A DNA stretch of 64,000 nucleotides from Bacteroidota bacterium. GTDB lineage: Bacteria > Bacteroidota > Bacteroidia > Chitinophagales > Saprospiraceae. Below the pieces are notes generated by a model. The model saw only the letters and a list, made by a program, of their open reading frames with translations. It was not told the origin of the DNA and did no database searches. Made by a program: the position numbers and the translations under genes. The stretch is taken from assembly GCA_029557915.1 (NCBI GenBank), contig JAKQHS010000007.1, positions 1-64,000 of the forward strand. The letters run 5' to 3'. Shown piece after piece: positions 32,767 to 40,746 of the stretch; the first letter of the stretch is position 1, and each line of letters starts with the position of its first letter.

Positions 32767-34016
32767 GCGCATCAGGGAACAATCGAATTCTTTCTTCTCC
32801 GGTCTTCCTGTTGCTTGTATTTTTTTTGGCCATGATCATTAAAGGGAAGGCCCAGGAAGCCGTCGAGGGCATACACTATGCCACAGGCCAACCGGTGCGG
32901 CTTGAGTTTAAGGGTGGCCGCATTGAGTCAATCAAAAAAATCAAAAAATGGTCCGGTCCGGCGAAGGTCTATATCGCGCCGGGTTTTTTTGACAACCAGG
33001 TGAACGGCTTCGCCGGAGTTTCCTTCTCCTTTGGCAACAGCGATCTGAGACCGGAGGATATCCTGAAGGCAACCCGTGAATTATGGAAAAAAGGGGTGAC
33101 CACCTATCTGCCCACGCTGACCACCCACAGCCACGAAGTGCTGATGAAGAACTTCAAAGTGCTGGGCCAGAATTATTCGGGAGACTCCCTGTTGGGGTCC
33201 ATCCCGGGCTTCCATCTCGAGGGACCTTATATCAATCCGGAAGACGGTTACCGGGGAGCGCATCCCAAAGCTTATGTGCGCCTTCCGGACTGGGAAGAGT
33301 TTATGAAATTGTACCATGCTTCCGGGAAGAAGATCTTGCAGGTTACCCTCGCCCCTGAACTGGAGGGGGCCATGGAATTTATCAAAAAATGCAAGGAACT
33401 GGGGATCACGGTGGCTATAGGGCATCACAATGCCAACCGGAGCCAGGTGGACGAAGCCGTTGGTCTTGGAGCCCGAATTGCAACGCATCTTGGTAATGGT
33501 TGTGCCAATATGATCAACCGTCATCTCAATCCCTTATGGCCGCAACTGGCCAACGAGGATCTCCTGATCAGCATCATCTGTGACGGCTTCCATTTAAATG
33601 AAGAAGAAATCCGCGTTTTCTACAAGGTAAAAGGTCCGGAAAGGACGATCATTACCTCCGATGTCACCAGTTATGCCGCCCTTGAGCCCGGAGAATACAA
33701 AACCCAGACCGGCGAGACGATCGAACTTACCCGGGAAGGCATGCTGAGGTATCCCGCGCAAAATGTATTGTATGGATCGGCTTCACCCATTACCAAGGGC
33801 GTAGGCCATATCCTAAAGGTGACCGGCTGCTCGCTCGCGGAAGCGGTTCAAATGGCCAGCACCATTCCTGCCCGGTTATACGGCCTCACCGACCGGGGTA
33901 GGCTGGAGAAGGGTCTGCGCGGCGACCTGGTTTTGTTTACCCTGGAAGATTTTAAGCTGACCATTCAAAAAACCTACGTCCAGGGAAAAAAGGTGTTTGA
34001 CCTCAATCATCCCTAA
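32763..34016 (+). CDS. nagA: N-acetylglucosamine-6-phosphate deacetylase-like amidohydrolase with hydrophobic N-terminus
   Basis: Amidohydrolase of the NagA type, 417 residues. The metal/substrate pattern follows E. coli NagA: the strand PGFFDNQVNGFAG (Q and N in place of the usual HxH), HLEGPYINPEDGYRGAH with the metal Glu, GHHNANRSQ, THLGNGCANMINRHLNPLWPQ and ITSDVTSYAA with the catalytic Asp. Unusually, translation from the coupled ATG adds a hydrophobic leader (VFLLLVFFLAMIIKGKAQ) resembling a signal peptide or anchor; an internal ATG within this helix at 32832 would give a normal cytoplasmic protein. The ATGA overlap favours the longer form. Context with NagB-like and Gfo/Idh genes points to amino-sugar breakdown. 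Confidence 0.85.
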   Translation: MSASGNNRILSSPVFLLLVFFLAMIIKGKAQEAVEGIHYATGQPVRLEFKGGRIESIKKIKKWSGPAKVYIAPGFFDNQVNGFAGVSFSFGNSDLRPEDILKATRELWKKGVTTYLPTLTTHSHEVLMKNFKVLGQNYSGDSLLGSIPGFHLEGPYINPEDGYRGAHPKAYVRLPDWEEFMKLYHASGKKILQVTLAPELEGAMEFIKKCKELGITVAIGHHNANRSQVDEAVGLGARIATHLGNGCANMINRHLNPLWPQLANEDLLISIICDGFHLNEEEIRVFYKVKGPERTIITSDVTSYAALEPGEYKTQTGETIELTREGMLRYPAQNVLYGSASPITKGVGHILKVTGCSLAEAVQMASTIPARLYGLTDRGRLEKGLRGDLVLFTLEDFKLTIQKTYVQGKKVFDLNHP

Positions 34017-34055
34017 TCGGACTTGCCGGACGAAGTAAAGCCACATCCCGCCATC

Positions 34056-35291
34056 ATGAAAAACCTGTTTAAGAAAATCTCCATTGCCCTCGCCGCGGTC
34101 GGGCCAGGCCTGTTTTTGATCGGCTACAATATCGGGACCGGTAGTGTCACGACCATGGCCAAATCGGGCGCGGACCATGGAATGTCCCAGTTCTGGGCCC
34201 TGGTCCTGTCCTGCGTCTTCACTTATATCCTGATGGTGGCTTATGGCAGGCTGACCCTGGTGACCGGCAGGACCCCGCTTTATAATTTTAAGCATGAATT
34301 TAAATTCGGTTGGATCCTCGCACTGTATGTTTTGGTTGCCCTGGTGGTGGGGGAGTTGTTTGCCCTGATCGGGGTTACCGGTATTGTAGCCGACCTCTTA
34401 CAGGAAGGCATTAAAATCGTATCGGGTGGGACGGTCGTTCACACAGGTTGGATTATCCTGGTCATTGTGGTGCTGATGTACCTCTTGTTGTGGTTTGGGC
34501 GGTACAAACAATTTGAGAAAGTGCTGACCGTTTTTGTGGTTTTGATGGGTCTCTGTTTTGTGCTGGTTTTTATCCTGCTTAAGCCTGATTTTGCAACCAT
34601 TTTAAAGGGAATGGTTCCTCATATACCCGACCAGCCCGGGGCCCTGGGCCTTATCGCCGCCATGGCGGGTACCACCTGTTCCGCGGCGGTGTTTATCGTT
34701 CGCGGTACCGTGGTGGCCGAAAAAGGCTGGACGGCGAAAGATCTCCCGGCGGAGAAAAGAGACGCTTTCGTTTCGGCCTTTATGATGTTGTTTTTGAGCG
34801 GGATCATCATGGCGGTTTCGGCAGGTACCCTTCATGTCATGGGCTTAAGGCTCAACAATACCGTGGAGATGATTCACCTGTTTGAACCCCTGGGCGGGAA
34901 AGCGGCTGCTTTAATCCTGATCATGGGGGTGACCGGAGCAGGCCTGTCCACTATTTTTCCGATCGTATTGATTGCCCCCTGGCTGGTCAGCGATTATCTG
35001 GGCAAACCCAGGGACCTGAAGTCGCCTTTGTATCGTTGGTTGATCCTGCTTGGGCTGGTATTTTGCTTCGGGACCCTGGTTCTGAAACAAGCAGCCCCCG
35101 CCCTGATGATATTCTCACAGGCTTTCCAGGCCTGCATTTTACCTGCTGTGGCCATTCCAGCCTTGATCCTGCTTAATCGTCAAAACACCATGAAAGGGAT
35201 CACCAGTGGATGGAAAATGAATCTGGGAGTGATCGCGGTCATACTGTTTTCATTCCTGACCACCTGGTTTGCCATTGTTGATCTGATTTAG
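34056..35291 (+). CDS. Nramp-related membrane transporter lacking the canonical metal-site motifs
   Basis: A 411-residue protein with about eleven helices and the Nramp (SLC11) fold pattern: it opens with AAVGPGLFLIGYNIGTGSV, the position where classical Nramps have DPGN, and the TM6 region AGTTCSAAVFIVRGTVV replaces the MPHN-type motif. Both metal-binding motifs are thus missing, so Mn/Fe transport is unlikely and another substrate is probable. Start: the ATG 33 nt after an in-frame TTG. The gene sits between the NagA-like and NagB-like genes in one operon-like run, so uptake linked to amino-sugar use is a reasonable guess. Its TAG stop runs into a 13-unit heptamer array. Confidence 0.8.
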   Translation: MKNLFKKISIALAAVGPGLFLIGYNIGTGSVTTMAKSGADHGMSQFWALVLSCVFTYILMVAYGRLTLVTGRTPLYNFKHEFKFGWILALYVLVALVVGELFALIGVTGIVADLLQEGIKIVSGGTVVHTGWIILVIVVLMYLLLWFGRYKQFEKVLTVFVVLMGLCFVLVFILLKPDFATILKGMVPHIPDQPGALGLIAAMAGTTCSAAVFIVRGTVVAEKGWTAKDLPAEKRDAFVSAFMMLFLSGIIMAVSAGTLHVMGLRLNNTVEMIHLFEPLGGKAAALILIMGVTGAGLSTIFPIVLIAPWLVSDYLGKPRDLKSPLYRWLILLGLVFCFGTLVLKQAAPALMIFSQAFQACILPAVAIPALILLNRQNTMKGITSGWKMNLGVIAVILFSFLTTWFAIVDLI

Positions 35292-35382
35292 TAGTCAGTA
35301 GTCAGTAGTCAATAGTCAACAGTCAATAGTCAATAGTCAATAGTCAGTAGTCAGTAGTCAATAGTCAGTAGTCAATAGTTTG
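35292..35382 (+). repeat. Heptamer tandem array, unit TAGTCAR (x13), filling the gap before the NagB-like gene
   Basis: Twelve consecutive TAGTCAG/TAGTCAA units (one is CAGTCAA) and a final TAGTTTG fill the whole interval between the transporter stop codon (TAG) and one base before the next ATG. The 5' untranslated region of that gene is therefore wholly repeat sequence, without a ribosome-binding site. Confidence 0.92.
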
Positions 35383-35383
35383 T

Positions 35384-36145
35384 ATGGTTAAAGAATTTAA
35401 ATCGGATTCGTTGCGGATTAAAATATTTGAAAATGCAGAGGCATTGGGGAGGGCCGCTTCGACGGCGGTTGCGCAAAAACTGGAGGATACCATCAGGCTT
35501 AAAGGCCGCGCCAACCTCATCCTCGCTACAGGAGCTTCCCAGTTTGCCTTCCTCGAATATCTTCAAAAGGAAATGGTGGACTGGGAAAAGATCACCGTAT
35601 TCCACCTGGATGAATACCTGGGCATACCGGAGTCCCATCCGGCCAGCTTTAGAAAATACCTCAAAGAACGGATTCTTGATCAGGTGCGGCCCGGCCGGGT
35701 TTATTACCTGGAAGGAGATGCGGCCGATACGGAGGCCGAAGCTGCAAGGTATGAATCCCTATTGAAGGACCATCCCATTGACCTGGCCTGCATCGGCATT
35801 GGTGAAAACGGGCACATCGCTTTCAATGATCCGCCGGTTGCGGATTTTAACGATCCCCGCCTGGTAAAAAAAGTGGCGCTGGATCAGGCATGCCGCCTCC
35901 AGCAACTGGGCGAGGGCTGGTTCCAAAGCCTGGATGAGGTTCCCACCCATGCGCTCAGCCTGACCATTCCCGCGATCATGTCCTGTACAAGCATCAGTTG
36001 TGTGGTGCCCGATGAAAGAAAGGCAAAAGCCGTATTCGGGAGCGTGCATGGAGAAATTTCCACAGCCTGCCCCGCGAGTATTTTGCGCCGGCATCCGGAT
36101 ACGGTTTTATATCTCGATCCGTTTTCGGCCAAATTATTGTCCTGA
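35384..36145 (+). CDS. nagB: Glucosamine-6-phosphate deaminase-like protein
   Basis: A 253-residue NagB/6-phosphogluconolactonase-fold protein. LILATGASQFAFLEYL at 45-60 is the phosphate-binding loop, VFHLDEYLGI at 72-81 is the conserved active-site segment, and GIGENGHIAFNDPP at 138-151 is the ring-opening site with His144. E. coli NagB, as I recall, reads NDGHIAFNEP there; here the Asp is Asn142 and the Glu is Asp149, so activity may differ. It converts GlcN-6-P to fructose-6-P and ammonia in the family. It closes the run of genes with NagA-like and Nramp-related proteins. It begins one base after a heptamer array. Confidence 0.85.
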   Translation: MVKEFKSDSLRIKIFENAEALGRAASTAVAQKLEDTIRLKGRANLILATGASQFAFLEYLQKEMVDWEKITVFHLDEYLGIPESHPASFRKYLKERILDQVRPGRVYYLEGDAADTEAEAARYESLLKDHPIDLACIGIGENGHIAFNDPPVADFNDPRLVKKVALDQACRLQQLGEGWFQSLDEVPTHALSLTIPAIMSCTSISCVVPDERKAKAVFGSVHGEISTACPASILRRHPDTVLYLDPFSAKLLS

Positions 36146-36213
36146 GATAAAGCGTTCACACAGACCCCGAACCGCCAACCCGAGGCATGGATCGGAAATT
36201 AGCGGGTATTGGA

Positions 36214-37980
36214 TTATTCGGATTTTACCACATTCACTCCCAGCTCCTTCAATTGTTTGTCATCTATCGCCGAAGGCGCGTCGATCATCATATCCCGGCC
36301 CATATTGTTTTTCGGGAAAGCGATGTAGTCGCGGATGGAAGTTTGTCCCTGCATCACCGCGCACAGGCGGTCGAAGCCAAAAGCGATACCCCCATGGGGC
36401 GGTGCTCCGAATTCAAACGCATTCAGTAAAAACCCAAACTGATCCTGGGCCTGTTCGGGAGTAAACCCAAGCAGGGAAAAATTTTTGGATTGCAAACCCC
36501 GGTCGTGAATCCGGATGGAACCGCCACCGATCTCTGTGCCGTTGATCACCAAATCGTACGCGTCAGCCCGAATGCCGGCAAGCACCGCGCGGTCATCGCT
36601 GGCCATTTTTTCGATATCCCCGGTTTTGGGAGAAGTGAAGGGGTGGTGCATGGCGAAGAACCGACCTGCTTCTTCGTCCCATTCCAGCAAGGGAAAGTCT
36701 AAGACCCAAAGCGGTTTGAAATCACCGGCCTGGATCAGAAAATGTTTCCTTCCCAGTTCCAGTCGTAATTCTCCAAGTTGTTTAGGGGTCTTGTCTTGTT
36801 CGCCGGAGAGGATAAACAAGATATCGCCCGGTTTGGCACCGGTAAAATCAGCCCAGGCACGAAGATCCTCCGCGCCGTAAAACTTATCCACACTGGATTT
36901 AAAGCTCCCGTCTTCCAGGCATTTGACATAGATCAGTCCTTTGGCGCCGATCTGTGGGCGTTGAACCCATTCGGTGAGTTCTTTGATTTCTTTATTGGAA
37001 TAATGGTCCGCTTCTCCGGACAGCACCAGGGCGCCGATGTAAGCCGCCTGGTCAAATATGGAGAAACCTTTGCCTTTGGCCTTTTCATTCAACTCATGGA
37101 TGGGCATACCGAATCGAAGGTCCGGCTTGTCCACCCCATACCGTTGCATGGCCTCGTCATAACTCATCCTCGGGAAGGCGCCGAGATCGACCTCCAACAT
37201 GGACAAAAACAAATGGTGGATCAGGCCCTCAAAAGTCTGGAGGATGTCTTCCCGGTGTACAAAGGACATTTCACAGTCGATCTGGGTAAACTCCGGTTGC
37301 CGGTCGGCCCGCAGGTCTTCGTCCCGGAAACATTTGACGATCTGGAAGTATTTGTCCATCCCGGCGACCATCAATATCTGCTTAAAGGTCTGAGGGGACT
37401 GCGGCAGGGCGTAAAACTGGCCGGGGTTGAGCCTGCTCGGGACTACAAAATCCCTGGCGCCTTCGGGAGTGCTTTTGATCAGGAAGGGGGTTTCGATCTC
37501 AATAAAACCATGTCCCGACAGGTATTTCCTGGTCTCCAATCCGAGCACGGAACGGAAGATGATTTTGGATTGAACGCTGTGCCTGCGGATGTCCAGGTAA
37601 CGGTATTTCATGCGCAGGTCATCCCCGCCGTCGGTATCCTCAGTTATGGTAAATGGGGGCACCTTGGCCGCATTGAGCACTTCCAGGTTTTTGGCCAGGA
37701 TCTCAATTTCCCCGGTAAGCCTTTTCAGGTTTTTGGCGCTTCGCTCCCTCACTTCGCCCGTGACCCGGATCACATATTCCCGGCCCAGTTTTCTGGCTTC
37801 CTCACAGAGGGCGGCATCCGAGTCCATATTGAAGACGATTTGCGTAATTCCATATCGGTCCCTCAGGTCCATAAAGGTCATGCCGCCAAAGTCGCGGCTG
37901 GCATCCACCCAACCGCTTAAAGTCACGGTTTGCCCCGCATTTTCAATCCTCAGCTCTCCGCAAGTATGCGTCCTGTACAT
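36214..37980 (-). CDS. aspS: Aspartyl-tRNA synthetase
   Basis: Class IIb synthetase of bacterial type, 588 residues. An N-terminal OB fold ([12 protein letters not shown] through [22 protein letters not shown]) binds the anticodon; the catalytic domain carries motif 2 [21 protein letters not shown] near 211-231 and motif 3 [14 protein letters not shown] near 543-556. The large GAD insertion (about 290-415) is present. Length matches the family (about 590). Whether it is discriminating or also charges tRNA-Asn cannot be judged here. Upstream lies a perfect -7 element, and the gene is head-to-tail with the DUF1343 gene. Confidence 0.97.
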   Translation of the reverse strand: MYRTHTCGELRIENAGQTVTLSGWVDASRDFGGMTFMDLRDRYGITQIVFNMDSDAALCEEARKLGREYVIRVTGEVRERSAKNLKRLTGEIEILAKNLEVLNAAKVPPFTITEDTDGGDDLRMKYRYLDIRRHSVQSKIIFRSVLGLETRKYLSGHGFIEIETPFLIKSTPEGARDFVVPSRLNPGQFYALPQSPQTFKQILMVAGMDKYFQIVKCFRDEDLRADRQPEFTQIDCEMSFVHREDILQTFEGLIHHLFLSMLEVDLGAFPRMSYDEAMQRYGVDKPDLRFGMPIHELNEKAKGKGFSIFDQAAYIGALVLSGEADHYSNKEIKELTEWVQRPQIGAKGLIYVKCLEDGSFKSSVDKFYGAEDLRAWADFTGAKPGDILFILSGEQDKTPKQLGELRLELGRKHFLIQAGDFKPLWVLDFPLLEWDEEAGRFFAMHHPFTSPKTGDIEKMASDDRAVLAGIRADAYDLVINGTEIGGGSIRIHDRGLQSKNFSLLGFTPEQAQDQFGFLLNAFEFGAPPHGGIAFGFDRLCAVMQGQTSIRDYIAFPKNNMGRDMMIDAPSAIDDKQLKELGVNVVKSE

Positions 37981-38006
37981 ATCTGTATGGTTTGGTTAAT
38001 TTTCCG

Positions 38007-38014
38007 CAAAGGTA
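38007..38014 (-). promoter_or_regulatory. -7 promoter element of aspS
   Basis: The minus strand reads TACCTTTGCGG, a perfect TAnnTTTG followed by the common GC, ending 26 nt before the aspS ATG. A -33 TTG is not obvious. Confidence 0.45.
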
Positions 38015-38038
38015 AATCAATCGGGAGACTATGACTTC

Positions 38039-39235
38039 TCATCTGTATAAGAGGAAAGCTTCCACCCTTTCGGCCCAACTGGGAACGGCCAATAAATCAT
38101 CCAGCTCATCCAGATGACGGAGCGGTTCGTTTTCCAACCAGGACTTTAAGCCTTCACCACCGGACAGCAATTCAAAATGCCGGGCGCCGGATGGATTGAC
38201 CAGGGTGGGGTAGGGTACCCACGAAAAATGATCGGGATAGCTGGTCCTCAGCAAGGCTAAAAGGATCATGCCTGTTTTTACCGGCCGAAAGACAGCAGGG
38301 TCTGTCACCCGGAGCCGGAGGCCTTCGCCAGACAGACCCGGGTATTGCCCCTGAGGTTCCACGCATCGATAAGGCAGCGCTTCCATCCCCGGTGGTGTGT
38401 ACAAGTTAAAGGCATCGGTCAGTTCTTCCGCCCGAATCCAGGGCGCATGGGCTACTTCGAATGACCCGGGCCCGCCACGGTCTACGGAAACATTGGTAGC
38501 CTCCAGGAAACAAAGGCATGGGTAGGTCAGATAGCTAGTGGGGGAAAGCAGTGCAGGGGAGGGTGGTTTGAAGGGGTATCTCCAGTCGAGAATGGTATCC
38601 ATTCGGTTCCAACCTTCGGTTTTGATGATTTGCAAAGAAAGCTTTTCCAGGCCCATTTCATACTTCAACAACAAGGCAAGTTCTCCCATGGTGAGGCTGA
38701 ACCGGATGGGAATGTTCCATCTCCCTATGAACGAATAGTAGCCCGGTGTGATCATTGGGCCTTCAGCCCGGGACAAGTCGGCGCCCAGCGGATTGGGCCG
38801 GTCCAGGATGATCAGCGGAAGTCCTTCTTTATCGCACCATTCCATCATGTAAGACATGGTCCACAGGTAGGTATAAAATCGAACGCCGGCATTTGGCAGG
38901 TCGAACAGGATGGCGTCCAGGCCTGAGCGCGTCTCAGGCGGGGGTTCCAATCGGTCTCCGTAAAGACTGGTCACCGGTATCCCTGAACCGGGATCTGTCC
39001 GGTCTGGCTGTGCAGCGCCATCCACGCCCCTGGCCTGGAGTCCGTGTTCCGGTGAAAAGAGCCGGGTGATCCGGTATCCTGCCTTGAGCAGGGCCTGTTT
39101 TACCGGCATGCCTGATTTATTGACGGCAGAATCATTGGTCACCAATCCATAAACAAGGGAGGGATCAGGCGGACTTGAGGTTTCCATCCGGTCGATTCCG
39201 CATAATAATTCCTTTTCCGGAGCCCAGGCGTCCAT
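38039..39235 (-). CDS. DUF1343 / NamZ-like exo-beta-N-acetylmuramidase (GH171 family)
   Basis: A 398-residue DUF1343 protein. Family landmarks visible are RLFSPEHGLQARG near 65-77, TDPGSGIPVTSLYGD near 88-102, the stretch NAGVRFYTYLWTM and LDRPNPLGADLSRAEGP. Characterised members (NamZ) release MurNAc from the non-reducing end of peptidoglycan fragments. No signal peptide is present with the ATG chosen; a TTG 15 nt upstream would add only five residues. It would therefore act in the cytoplasm, in peptidoglycan recycling, rather than outside like NamZ. It lies near the NagA/NagB-like run, supporting an amino-sugar role. It is divergent from the M20 gene with only 29 nt between starts. Confidence 0.85.
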   Translation of the reverse strand: MDAWAPEKELLCGIDRMETSSPPDPSLVYGLVTNDSAVNKSGMPVKQALLKAGYRITRLFSPEHGLQARGVDGAAQPDRTDPGSGIPVTSLYGDRLEPPPETRSGLDAILFDLPNAGVRFYTYLWTMSYMMEWCDKEGLPLIILDRPNPLGADLSRAEGPMITPGYYSFIGRWNIPIRFSLTMGELALLLKYEMGLEKLSLQIIKTEGWNRMDTILDWRYPFKPPSPALLSPTSYLTYPCLCFLEATNVSVDRGGPGSFEVAHAPWIRAEELTDAFNLYTPPGMEALPYRCVEPQGQYPGLSGEGLRLRVTDPAVFRPVKTGMILLALLRTSYPDHFSWVPYPTLVNPSGARHFELLSGGEGLKSWLENEPLRHLDELDDLLAVPSWAERVEAFLLYR

Positions 39236-39264
39236 TTTGTATCTTCCCAAAAGATTTCAAATGT

Positions 39265-40692
39265 ATGAAATGGACCTTTACCTCTTTACTGTTTGTTTTA
39301 TCCGCATCGGCCTTTGGCCAGCTTTCCAAAACCGAACTATATAAAAACATCGATCGACGGGATGCTGAATATTCCGGCATTGCCCAAAACATCTGGGATT
39401 ATGCCGAAGTGGGATTCCAGGAATTTAAGAGCAGCAACCTCCTCAAATCGCTCTTGAAAAAGGAAGGGTTTTCAATTCAGGATAGCGTCGCGGGAATGCC
39501 GACGGCGTTTATTGCGTCCTTTGGAACCGGTAAACCGGTGATCGCCCTCCTTGGAGAATACGATGCGCTGCCGGGGCTGTCCCAGGATAGGGTGCCTTAT
39601 TTAAAAATATTGGACGGAAAACCGGCGGGGCATGCCTGCGGCCATCATTTGTTTGGAACGGCTTCTGCCGCCGCGGCGATCGAAGTTAAAAACTGGTTGA
39701 AAGCATCCGGGACCGTGGGAACCATCCGATTTTATGGCAGCCCTGCCGAAGAAGGCGGTTCAGGAAAGGTATACCTGGTGAGGGAAAATCAGTTCAGGGA
39801 TGTGGATGTGGTTTTGCATTGGCATCCCGCGGACGCAAACAATGCTTCAGCCAGCCCCTCCCTGGCCAATAAAACCGCCAAATTCAGGTTCTACGGGGTG
39901 GCTTCCCATGCGGCTATGTCTCCTGAACGGGGCAGGTCTGCCCTGGATGGCGTGGAGGCCATGAATGCCATGGTCAATTTGATGAGGGAACACATACCCT
40001 CCGATGCACGCATTCATTATGTCATCACCAGGGGCGGGGAGGCTCCCAATGTAGTGCCGGCCTTTGCGGAAGTCTATTATTATGTGAGGCACCCCAGGGT
40101 GGAGACGGTGTCCTCCATCTGGGAAAGAATTGAAAAGGCGGCTCTGGGAGCTGCCATGGGTACGGAAACAAAGGCAGAATGGGAAATCATCAGCGGGGTT
40201 TACAACCTCCTTCCTAACGCTGCTATTTCCGGCCTTATGGATAAAAATCTCAGGATCTCGGGAGGATACTCCTATATACCGGAAGAAAAGGACTTCGCGG
40301 TAAAAATTCAATCCACATTCAGAGGGACATTGAAAGACCTCTCCGGTACCTCTGCGATTGCCCCATTTGCAGTAAGCGATGTCCCATGGCCGGCTTCCAC
40401 CGACGTGGGGGATGTCAGTTGGGTGGTGCCTACGGCAGGACTGAGTACGGCGACCTGGGTGCCGGGCACCACGGCTCACAGCTGGCAGGCCGTCGCCGCC
40501 GGAGGAACCTCCATTGGTATAAAAGGCATGCTGGTTGCCGCCAAAACCCTGGCAGGCACTGCCGTCGATTTATTCAACGAAAGCGGTTTAATCGAAGAGG
40601 CCTGGAAAGAACTGAAAATGCGCCGTGGAGAACCTTTTGAATACAAACCGATGATTGGCGACCGGAAGCCCGCATTGGACTATAGGAATTGA
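39265..40692 (+). CDS. Exported M20-family amidohydrolase (AbgB-like)
   Basis: Zinc amidohydrolase of the M20D/aminobenzoyl-glutamate hydrolase group, 475 residues. The ATG chosen gives a signal peptide (WTFTSLLFVLSASAFGQ). Metal and catalytic motifs: LLGEYDALPGL near 95-105, GHACGHHLFGTA at 122-133 and PAEEGGSGKVYL near 160-171 with the catalytic Glu, then HWHPAD. The dimerisation (lid) domain is in the middle (FRFYGVASHAAMSPERGRSALD). Substrate may be N-acyl or aminoacyl conjugates; related proteins hydrolyse p-aminobenzoyl-glutamate. Not tied to an operon: its start lies 29 nt from the divergent DUF1343 gene. Confidence 0.88.
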   Translation: MKWTFTSLLFVLSASAFGQLSKTELYKNIDRRDAEYSGIAQNIWDYAEVGFQEFKSSNLLKSLLKKEGFSIQDSVAGMPTAFIASFGTGKPVIALLGEYDALPGLSQDRVPYLKILDGKPAGHACGHHLFGTASAAAAIEVKNWLKASGTVGTIRFYGSPAEEGGSGKVYLVRENQFRDVDVVLHWHPADANNASASPSLANKTAKFRFYGVASHAAMSPERGRSALDGVEAMNAMVNLMREHIPSDARIHYVITRGGEAPNVVPAFAEVYYYVRHPRVETVSSIWERIEKAALGAAMGTETKAEWEIISGVYNLLPNAAISGLMDKNLRISGGYSYIPEEKDFAVKIQSTFRGTLKDLSGTSAIAPFAVSDVPWPASTDVGDVSWVVPTAGLSTATWVPGTTAHSWQAVAAGGTSIGIKGMLVAAKTLAGTAVDLFNESGLIEEAWKELKMRRGEPFEYKPMIGDRKPALDYRN

Positions 40693-40746
40693 GGAAGCAG
40701 TTATTTTTTTACTAAGATGACCGGGAGAACCCGGCGTAAAAACTCC

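Noticed and set aside
35292-35382. CRISPR array
   Set aside because: Units are 7 bp with no spacers, so this is a plain tandem repeat; no cas gene is present.
36778-37920. Long 380-codon open frame antisense to aspS
   Set aside because: It lies wholly within aspS on the opposite strand, has no recognisable motif and low-complexity composition, so it is a shadow of a high-GC-third-position gene.
40721-40734. Hairpin CCGGG-AGAA-CCCGG between the M20 and GH32 genes
   Set aside because: Only 5 bp and no T run on either strand.
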